Shown here in pieces: positions 57,738-64,000 of a stretch of 64,000 bases of DNA (position 1 is the first letter of the stretch; each line of letters starts with the position of its first letter). Under the pieces are notes generated by a model. The model saw only the letters and a list, made by a program, of their open reading frames with translations. It was not told the origin of the DNA and ran no database searches. Source of the DNA: Erwinia sp. E_sp_B01_1 (GTDB lineage Bacteria > Pseudomonadota > Gammaproteobacteria > Enterobacterales > Enterobacteriaceae); the NCBI RefSeq assembly GCF_036865545.1, contig NZ_CP142208.1, forward strand, positions 2,728,001 to 2,792,000. The letters run 5' to 3'. The position numbers and the translations under genes were made by a program.

Positions 57738-59678
57738 ATGTCACAAACTAATGACTACCGCGCTGTCCGCCTTGAATCTCTTTTTCAGGCCGCCGTCAGC
57801 GATTTTGCCGTGTCCGAAACGGCTGCTTCCGCGGCCACCAGCCGCAGTTCACTGTCTGATACTGTTACGTTAACGGAAAATACCAGCAGCGCTGTGCTGG
57901 CAGCGGAAAGCACCCTCAGTGCGCCAGTGCTGCATACTTTTGCCGCCGCCGCACCGGATACTGATGCGCCAGCGGCGCTGAGGCCTTATGAACCGATCGC
58001 CGCTGACGGCATAATCGCCGCCTGGGAAGCAGGCAAGACTATACACCTGCGCGGCCAGGCCCCCGGTGAAGCAGGATCTACGGTGACCCTGGCCTTCAAC
58101 GATCAAAGCTGGGTAAGCACGGTGAACAAGTGGGGCTACTGGAACGCATCAATGCCGCCTGCGGTACTAAAAGGCCTGGAGGATGGTAATTACACTCTGA
58201 AGCTCACGATTACCGATAAAGCAGGCAACAGTACCGATACTTCAGTGGATTTCGGCGTCTATGTTGATAAAACCCTCAAGCCCACAGTCACGGTCGATGC
58301 TGTAAGCGGTGATAACGCGGTTAACGTAGCGGAAAGCATTTACGGGGTGGATATCAGCGGCACCTCAACCCATATGGCCAGCGGCAGTAAGATCATCCTG
58401 AAGCTGGGCACCACCACCGTTCTCACTTCAGCAAACAGTGATGGCAGCTGGACAGGTCACTTCAGCGCCGATCAGCTGCACGCTCTGCAGGATGGCGTCT
58501 ATGGCCTGGCTGTCACCGCGGTCGATCCTAACGGCAAAACCAGTACCGTGACTCACGACATGACGCTGATCACCCATATGAGCAGCGTCCCTTCGATTCA
58601 CTTTGATAGCGTCACTGCTGACAACGTGATTAACCTTACCGAAAGCCAGCAGGATCTCCTGTTCAGCGGCTCGCTCTCTGCCATTGCAGCAGGTCAGGAG
58701 CTGGTGCTTAAAGGCGCCGACGGTAAAGAGCATCATGCGACGATCGATGCGCAGGGGCACTGGCAACTGCTGGTTACTGCCGCCGATATGCCGGGCTTTA
58801 TCCAGAATGGTGAGATCCATGCGTGGTACTTTGACGGCGCTAAAAATTACACCGACATGACTCATGAGCTGAATATCGTCACAGGATTTATTCCGGTGTA
58901 TTGCGAGATGGATATTGGTGGCGACATGACGCTGAATTTCCAGGAGGCGCAGAAGGATTTGAGTTTCTATATGGAAGGCGTGAATGAACTGGAGATCAAC
59001 GGCAAAACCTATCAGCCGGATCACGGCATGATCACTCTACCCAGCGCCGATCTGCTTGAGCTGGCAGAGGGCCCGGTCACCGCTAACGCACACCGCTGGG
59101 ATGAATATGGCAATACCGACACGCGCACGCTGACCGATTTCTTCAACGTGGCAACCCATAACCTGCCGACGCTGACGCTGAATACGCCGTTTGATGACAA
59201 AGTGATAGATGCTGATGACGTGAATACCTGGCATCTGCTTCAGGGCAGCTCGACCCATCTCGATCAGGGCAGCATTGTTACCCTGACGCTGGGCGATCAA
59301 AGCTACAGCTCGACGATCAAGGCCGACGGCAAATGGGCGCTGACCATTCTCGCCGGAGAGCTGGCGCCGCTGGATGACGGTGATTATGCGCTGAAAGTCA
59401 CCGCCCATGACAGCGCCGGGAATACTGCCTCGGCCAGTGAAAATGTCACGGTGGCCTCACATTCGACCCCGTTAAATATGGATGAGCTGCTGGCGTTTTA
59501 CTCGCCTGTAACAGAGAGCGATACGGCTGGCATAAGTACGGTTGCGGCTTCTGTCGGGGATCATGAGGCTGCTGCTGCGGTTTCTGCTCCGGCTACCTCA
59601 ATCGACAGTAACCTGGTGGCCGATTCGCCCTACACGCTCGCTGACCATCTGTTACAGCACAACGCAGTGCTGGTTTAA
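57738..59678 (+). CDS. Ig-like repeat protein, probable type I secretion substrate
   Basis: A 646-residue acidic protein with no Cys-rich or membrane regions and no N-terminal signal peptide. After an Ala/Ser/Thr-rich head (about 1-85) come five ~95-residue beta-sandwich repeats (about 88-178, 182-279, 284-381, 386-472, 477-574). They share the pattern LxGxxxxxxxGxxVTL, then GxW, then LxDGxYxLxVTAxDxAGN; the fourth is degenerate. The tail (575-646) ends NLVADSPYTLADHLLQHNAV plus two hydrophobic residues, recalling the uncleaved C-terminal signals of type I-exported adhesins. No transporter genes are adjacent. It could be a short adhesin or the remnant of a giant one. Confidence 0.7.
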   Translation: MSQTNDYRAVRLESLFQAAVSDFAVSETAASAATSRSSLSDTVTLTENTSSAVLAAESTLSAPVLHTFAAAAPDTDAPAALRPYEPIAADGIIAAWEAGKTIHLRGQAPGEAGSTVTLAFNDQSWVSTVNKWGYWNASMPPAVLKGLEDGNYTLKLTITDKAGNSTDTSVDFGVYVDKTLKPTVTVDAVSGDNAVNVAESIYGVDISGTSTHMASGSKIILKLGTTTVLTSANSDGSWTGHFSADQLHALQDGVYGLAVTAVDPNGKTSTVTHDMTLITHMSSVPSIHFDSVTADNVINLTESQQDLLFSGSLSAIAAGQELVLKGADGKEHHATIDAQGHWQLLVTAADMPGFIQNGEIHAWYFDGAKNYTDMTHELNIVTGFIPVYCEMDIGGDMTLNFQEAQKDLSFYMEGVNELEINGKTYQPDHGMITLPSADLLELAEGPVTANAHRWDEYGNTDTRTLTDFFNVATHNLPTLTLNTPFDDKVIDADDVNTWHLLQGSSTHLDQGSIVTLTLGDQSYSSTIKADGKWALTILAGELAPLDDGDYALKVTAHDSAGNTASASENVTVASHSTPLNMDELLAFYSPVTESDTAGISTVAASVGDHEAAAAVSAPATSIDSNLVADSPYTLADHLLQHNAVLV

Positions 59679-59744
59679 GCTACCGGTTCAGAAAATCCGT
59701 ATAGCTGACCTGCCAGAGCAGACCTCTCTGCTCCGGCTTAACAA

Positions 59745-59765
59745 GCCAGCCTGTCGCAGGCTGGC
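59745..59765 (+). terminator. Hairpin after the Ig-repeat gene
   Basis: GCCAGCCTG/CAGGCTGGC forms a perfect 9-bp stem with a 3-base loop, followed by CTTTCC. It lies 66 bases after the stop and before the umuC SOS box. Confidence 0.6.
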
Positions 59766-59818
59766 CTTTCCACAAATCTTCCCCTCTTCATCTTGATCCT
59801 CCGGCCTGCTGAAATATA

Positions 59819-59834
59819 CTGTATATAATCACAG
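59819..59834. promoter_or_regulatory. LexA (SOS) box of umuC
   Basis: CTGTATATAATCACAG matches CTGT-N8-ACAG exactly and differs at only two positions from the umuD box at 44743. Confidence 0.92.
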
Positions 59835-59854
59835 TTAAAAAGGAGGCCTTTATT

Positions 59855-59905
59855 ATGTCAATTATCCCTCAGTCCACAGGCAAAACCTCATGTTTGCCCT
59901 TGTAG
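59855..59905 (+). CDS. 16-residue leader ORF overlapping umuC
   Basis: MSIIPQSTGKTSCLPL followed by TAG. It has a strong AAGGAGG nine bases before its ATG, sits 21 bases after the SOS box, and its stop lies 13 bases inside umuC. Ribosomes ending here could reinitiate at the umuC ATG (59890), which has no good site of its own. It takes the place umuD holds in E. coli and may be what remains of a deleted umuD. Confidence 0.45.
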   Translation: MSIIPQSTGKTSCLPL

Positions 59906-61152
59906 ACGTCAACAGTTTTTATGCCTCTTGCGAGACGGTATTTCGTCCCGACCTGCTGGGGCGTCCAGTGGTGGTGCTTTCCAATAACGATGGCTGTGTC
60001 ATTGCCAGAAATGCGGAAGCCAAAAGGCTGGATATCAAGATGGGGGCACCGTTTTTTAAGATGCGCGAAGAGATCCAGCGGCACAACGTGGCGGTGTTCT
60101 CTTCCAATTATGCCCTCTATGCCGATATGTCAAACCGGGTAATGACCACGCTGGAAGAGATGGCGCCCGCAACAGAGATTTACTCCATTGATGAAGCCTT
60201 TCTTGATGTCACCGGTATCAGTAACTGCATGTCGCTGGAGGCGTATGGCCACCAGGTGCGGAACCGCATCTGGCAGGATATCCATTTGCGGGTAGGCGTG
60301 GGGATTGCGCAAACCAAAACCCTGGCCAAGCTGGCTAACTTTGCCGCCAAAAGGTGGACTAAAACCAATCATGTACTGGATCTCTCCTCTCCTGACCGCC
60401 AGCGTAAATTAATGGCTTTACTGCCTGCCGCAGAAGTCTGGGGCGTGGGCCGTCGGCTGTCGAAGAAGCTGGACGAATTAGGGATTAAAACGGCGCTGGA
60501 ACTGGCCGACAGCCCGGTAGCACTGATCCGTAAACATTTTGGGGTAGTGCTGGAGCGCACGGTGCGGGAATTGCGCGGCGAATCCTGCCTGCATCTGGAA
60601 GAGATGACCTCAGCCAAACAGAATATCCTCTGTTCTCGCTCGTTTGGCAGCCGGATTACCGAATATCAGGATATGCATGAAGCCATCTGCAATTATGCCG
60701 CGCGGGGTGCGGAGAAACTGCGTGGCGAGCGGCAATACTGCCGGGAAATCAGTGCCTTTATCCGCACCAGCCCGCACGATCCGGCGCACCCTTATTTCGG
60801 CAATGCCGCCAGTTGTAAACTGCTGACGCCCACTCAGGACAGCCGCGACATTATCAATGCCGCCATCCAGTGCCTGGATAAAATCTGGCGCCCCGGCTAT
60901 CGCTATATGAAAGGCGGCATTATGCTGGGGGATTTTTTCGATCAGGGTGTGGCGCAGTTGAATCTGTTTGATCAGTTTCAGCCCAAAGCCAACAGTGACA
61001 AACTGATGGAGACGCTGGATATGCTGAATAAGTCAGGAAAAACAAAAATCTGGTTTGCCGGTCAGGGGATCCAGAAAACCTGGTCAATGAAGCGTGAGAT
61101 GCTTTCTCCGGCTTATACCACGAGGTTTTCTGAGCTACCGATAATCAAATAA
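59890..61152 (+). CDS. umuC: UmuC, catalytic subunit of DNA polymerase V
   Basis: Y-family translesion polymerase that works with UmuD'. It is 420 residues against 422 in E. coli. Catalytic Asp6 lies in MFALVDVNSFYASCE and Asp101-Glu102 in YSIDEAFLDV. The helix-hairpin-helix region is WGVGRRLSKKLDELGI near residue 180. The beta-clamp motif QLNLF is at 356-360, exactly as expected. All key residues are present. Its own LexA box is 56 bases upstream and umuD is 14.7 kb away, an unusual arrangement. It starts inside a short leader frame. Confidence 0.97.
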   Translation: MFALVDVNSFYASCETVFRPDLLGRPVVVLSNNDGCVIARNAEAKRLDIKMGAPFFKMREEIQRHNVAVFSSNYALYADMSNRVMTTLEEMAPATEIYSIDEAFLDVTGISNCMSLEAYGHQVRNRIWQDIHLRVGVGIAQTKTLAKLANFAAKRWTKTNHVLDLSSPDRQRKLMALLPAAEVWGVGRRLSKKLDELGIKTALELADSPVALIRKHFGVVLERTVRELRGESCLHLEEMTSAKQNILCSRSFGSRITEYQDMHEAICNYAARGAEKLRGERQYCREISAFIRTSPHDPAHPYFGNAASCKLLTPTQDSRDIINAAIQCLDKIWRPGYRYMKGGIMLGDFFDQGVAQLNLFDQFQPKANSDKLMETLDMLNKSGKTKIWFAGQGIQKTWSMKREMLSPAYTTRFSELPIIK

Positions 61153-61400
61153 ATTATAGCCTTAAAGAAAATTAATTAAGCTTTACTGCCATTATCGGCC
61201 AGCAGCATTACAAATGATTAAACCCGGAATATCGGGCATCAACCAGACAGCCCCGGCTAACAGACGTTAGCGATAAAGGAATAAATACGGCAGTTCATTT
61301 TACAGCCGGTGGCTCACAGCGCTAATCCGCTGCCTGGCACCGTAGCTATAATGAAAAACAGGTGCGGAAGGCGCACCGGCAGATACTATGAGGTGAAGGT

Positions 61401-61709
61401 TTGATTAAATACTGCGTGTTTTACCCGGCAACTGAAAACGGTCACTTTGATCACGACTACTACCGCGACGTTCACTTGCCGCTGATTAAAGAGAGAATGG
61501 GCGATCTGCTGCTCTCTTACAGCATCGATAAGATCCTCTCAAATCCTGACGGTTCCCCTGCTCCCTATGTGGCGGCTTGCTACCTTGTGTGCCACTCGGT
61601 GGAAGATTTGCAAAAAGGCATGGCTGACCACGTGGATGAAATCGTCGGAGACGTGAAAAACTTCACCAATATCACCTCGGTGAAGTGGATTGCCGAAGTG
61701 GTTGTGTAA
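61401..61709 (+). CDS. EthD-family protein (TTG start)
   Basis: A 102-residue ferredoxin-like dimeric barrel protein. It begins IKYCVFYPATENGHFDHDYY after the initiator; the DYYRDVHLPLIKERMG segment near residue 20 is the EthD motif, with its conserved His. Relatives are small accessory or degradative proteins of poorly known role. No ATG is available; TTG 61401 follows AGGTGAAGG at a workable distance. It stands alone before a two-way terminator shared with hemB. Confidence 0.8.
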   Translation: MIKYCVFYPATENGHFDHDYYRDVHLPLIKERMGDLLLSYSIDKILSNPDGSPAPYVAACYLVCHSVEDLQKGMADHVDEIVGDVKNFTNITSVKWIAEVVV

Positions 61710-61732
61710 CCCGCCGCTTCAGGCATAAAAAA

Positions 61733-61759
61733 ACCGGCCACCGGGCCGGTTTCTTTTTA
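61733..61759. terminator. Two-way terminator between the EthD-like gene and hemB
   Basis: ACCGGCC/GGCCGGT forms a perfect 7-bp stem with a 4-base loop. It is flanked by seven A residues on the left and TTCTTTTT on the right, so it can stop transcription from both convergent genes. Confidence 0.9.
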
Positions 61760-61772
61760 GCAGGAGGTCAGA

Positions 61773-62750
61773 CTACAGCAGCTTCTTCTCGGCAAGCTCA
61801 AGCGCGAAGTAGCTGAAAATCAGATCGGCCCCGGCGCGCTTAATGGCACCCAGGCTCTCCAGCACCACATCACGTTCGCTGATAGCGCCCGCCTGTGCGG
61901 CAAACTTGATCATCGCATACTCGCCGCTCACCTGATAAGCCGCCAGCGGCAGGTCAGTATGGTCACGCACGTCGCGGATAATATCCAGATAAGCCCCGGC
62001 AGGCTTCACCATCAGCGCATCAGCGCCTTCGGCCTGATCGATCAGGGATTCGCGCAGCGCTTCGCGGCGGTTCATCGGGTTCATCTGGTAAGTTTTACGA
62101 TCGCCCTTCAGCGAGGTGCCCGCAGCTTCACGGAACGGGCCGTAGAAAGATGACGCGAACTTAGTGGAGTAGGACATGATTGCCGTGTCGGTAAAACCGG
62201 CGGCATCCAGCGCGTGACGAATTGCCGCCACCTGGCCATCCATTGCCGCTGAAGGGGCAATAAAGTCCGCACCGGCATGCGCCGCAGCAACAGCCTGCCT
62301 GCCCAGGTTGATCAGCGTGGCGTCATTGTCCACGCCGTGATCGTGCAGCACACCACAGTGGCCGTGCGTCGTATATTCACAGAAACAGGTGTCGGACATC
62401 ACAATCATTTCCGGCACCGTCTCTTTGCAGATCCGCGACATCCGGGAAACCAGGCCATTTTCCTGCCAGGAATCGCTGCCGTCAGCATCGGTATGGTGCG
62501 AAATACCAAACGTCATTACCGAACGGATCCCGGCTTTAGCGATGCGTTCAATCTCATACGCCAGCCGCTTTTCGGGAATACGCACCACGCCAGGCATCGC
62601 CTGGATAGCTTTGTAATCATCAAGGCCTTCCTCAACGAAAATGGGCAGAGCCAGATCGTTGATGCTCAGTGATGTTTCCTGAAACAGGGTGCGAAGGGAT
62701 GGGGTCTGGCGCAGACGTCTTGGACGTTGGTTCGGCGTATAACTGGACAA
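61773..62750 (-). CDS. hemB: HemB, porphobilinogen synthase
   Basis: Condenses two 5-aminolevulinate molecules in heme synthesis. The zinc Cys cluster is [14 protein letters not shown] near residue 119. The two Schiff-base lysines lie in [17 protein letters not shown] near 195 and [14 protein letters not shown] near 247. It is 325 residues against 324 in E. coli. It begins [20 protein letters not shown]. It converges with the EthD-like gene and is divergent from the antiporter gene. Confidence 0.98.
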   Translation of the reverse strand: MSSYTPNQRPRRLRQTPSLRTLFQETSLSINDLALPIFVEEGLDDYKAIQAMPGVVRIPEKRLAYEIERIAKAGIRSVMTFGISHHTDADGSDSWQENGLVSRMSRICKETVPEMIVMSDTCFCEYTTHGHCGVLHDHGVDNDATLINLGRQAVAAAHAGADFIAPSAAMDGQVAAIRHALDAAGFTDTAIMSYSTKFASSFYGPFREAAGTSLKGDRKTYQMNPMNRREALRESLIDQAEGADALMVKPAGAYLDIIRDVRDHTDLPLAAYQVSGEYAMIKFAAQAGAISERDVVLESLGAIKRAGADLIFSYFALELAEKKLL

Positions 62751-62976
62751 AACAACCTCGGTTTAGCGGAGAATCACCGGCGAATAACCGCGCCAGTGAG
62801 AAAAGAAAGTGAGTCCGTTAACAGTATACCTCTGAGCGCCTGCTGACAATGTTTGCGGCCCCCGCCCCGCTGATTACGGCACAGAATGTCTATGTGGCTG
62901 AAAGTTTTCAACAGCATATCCTCCCGGTTCGCTTTTAGCGTCCATACTAAGTGGGGTTATAGCAACAGGAGTAATG

Positions 62977-64000
62977 ATGGGATTTCTTGGCTGGACCGCC
63001 GCAACGGGCGGACTTTTATTATTGATGTCACTGGCTTCGGGCTGGATAAACCGCGGCCCGGTGACCGCATTTGCGTTATATCTGGCGGCAGGCATTATCT
63101 GCGGGCCGTGGGTGTTGGATCTGTTAAAGGTGGACATTGCCGCCCATCCTGAAGTGGCTAAAAACCTCACTGAAATTGCCATGGCGGCCTCGCTGTTTAT
63201 CACCGGGCTCAAGCTCAGGCTGCCCTTGAGAAGCCAGGGCTGGCGCATGGGGCTGCGCCTGGCATTTCCTGGAATGCTACTGACCGTGGCAGGCGTGACG
63301 CTGGTTGCCCACTATCTCACCGACTTGTCCTGGACGCTGTCACTGGCGTTTGGCGCGATTGTTGCGCCCACTGACCCGGTGCTGGCAAGCCTGATCTCGG
63401 TGAATGACGCCAGGGATGACGATAACCTGCGCGTGTCGCTCTCCAGCGAGGCGGGAATGAATGACGGCACCGCCCTTCCCCTGCTGATGCTGGCCGTGAT
63501 GCTGCTGACCACGCAGGGCGACTTCACGCTGGTTGATTTCGGGCAGTGGGCGCTGATTGATGTGGTATGGGCGATAACCGGCGGGCTGGGAATTGGTTTT
63601 GTACTGGGAAGATTCGTTGGGCAATACATTACTCATCTGCGTCATACGTATCAGGATGTGGCGCCGAACGACTTCCTGGCACTGGCGCTGATTGCCCTGA
63701 GCTATGCCGCCGCTCAGGCGCTGGATGCTTCAGGCTTCCTGGCCGCCTTTGCTGCCGGTGTAGGGCTGCGACGCGCCGAAATGCGGGTGATTTACCGTCA
63801 GCCAGCGGATGATTTCAAAGACAGCGAAAATCGTCCCCCCGCGGAAGTGCTGGTTAATCCGCATATCCGTCATGAGGCGGGTGAAACAAACCCGGCCAGC
63901 ACTGTGGGTCTGGTGGTGGGCGATGCCCTCTCCTTTGGTGACACGGTTGAGAGGTTATTTGCCGCCGGGATAATTATCGTGCTGGGTGTGACGCTGGCTC
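62977..64000 (+). CDS. Cation:proton antiporter, CPA1/NhaP type (C-terminus beyond window)
   Basis: Open to the right edge with 341 codons visible. It starts MGFLGWTAATGGLLLLMSLA and holds GLKLRLPLRSQGWRMGLRLA near residue 70. The ion-site segments are GAIVAPTDPVLASLISV near 128 and SSEAGMNDGTALPLLMLAVM near 153, typical of Na+ or K+/H+ antiporters with the conserved Asp residues. Many membrane segments are visible. ATG 62977 is chosen over ATG 62974, since it gives five bases after AGGAG. The window ends inside a membrane segment. Confidence 0.88.
   Translation, partial: MGFLGWTAATGGLLLLMSLASGWINRGPVTAFALYLAAGIICGPWVLDLLKVDIAAHPEVAKNLTEIAMAASLFITGLKLRLPLRSQGWRMGLRLAFPGMLLTVAGVTLVAHYLTDLSWTLSLAFGAIVAPTDPVLASLISVNDARDDDNLRVSLSSEAGMNDGTALPLLMLAVMLLTTQGDFTLVDFGQWALIDVVWAITGGLGIGFVLGRFVGQYITHLRHTYQDVAPNDFLALALIALSYAAAQALDASGFLAAFAAGVGLRRAEMRVIYRQPADDFKDSENRPPAEVLVNPHIRHEAGETNPASTVGLVVGDALSFGDTVERLFAAGIIIVLGVTLA

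Overview
The window looks like chromosome of an Enterobacterales member close to Erwinia or Pantoea (Erwiniaceae). This is an inference from gene order and protein similarity recalled from memory, with no database search. Gene order from znuACB through ruvBA-ruvC-yebC-nudB-aspS-yecD-yecE-yecN-cmoAB-cutC-yecM-argS, then flhEAB, the che/mot genes, flhDC and otsAB, follows the E. coli backbone. Erwiniaceae-like departures are an expanded chemoreceptor array and accessory blocks placed between core genes. No tRNA, rRNA, CRISPR array, prophage or insertion sequence was recognised.

Layout. Positions 1-1716 hold the zinc importer around a Zur box. Positions 1933-7213 hold Holliday-junction resolution (ruvA, B, C), yebC, nudB and aspS on the minus strand. 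Positions 7505-19079 hold the yecD/E/N, cmoAB, gldA, cutC, yecM and argS stretch, with two frameshifted genes. Positions 19302-38881 are a flagellar and chemotaxis block, all on the minus strand: flhDC master regulator, motAB-cheAW, four chemoreceptors, cheRBYZ and flhBAE. Sigma-28 promoters, terminators and a perfect CRP site mark its transcription units. Trehalose synthesis (otsBA) and an HD-GYP phosphodiesterase with a probable sigma-28 promoter follow.

Positions 43.7-61.7 kb are accessory. They hold a YoaK-family membrane protein, umuD, a TetR regulator with an alpha/beta hydrolase and two matching operators, and a three-gene oxidase/aldehyde dehydrogenase/DapA-like catabolic operon. After these come a YddG-type exporter, an MFS importer, a GlxA-type regulator, a UbiD-type decarboxylase with a divergent MarR regulator, and an Ig-repeat protein that looks like a type I secretion substrate. 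umuC follows, 15 kb from umuD and with its own LexA box, and then an EthD-like protein. hemB and the start of a cation/proton antiporter close the window.

Three observations deserve most attention. First, a dispersed family of nested-palindrome repeats (four copies with a conserved GTCCRT loop on stems that differ but stay paired, plus a fifth copy lacking the core) lies between genes. Second, three genes (ynfC-like, a MalY/PatB-type lyase and motB) are each broken by a single missing base in a homopolymer run, which suggests either sequence error or slippage. Third, the umuD and umuC genes are physically separated but each keeps a strong SOS box.
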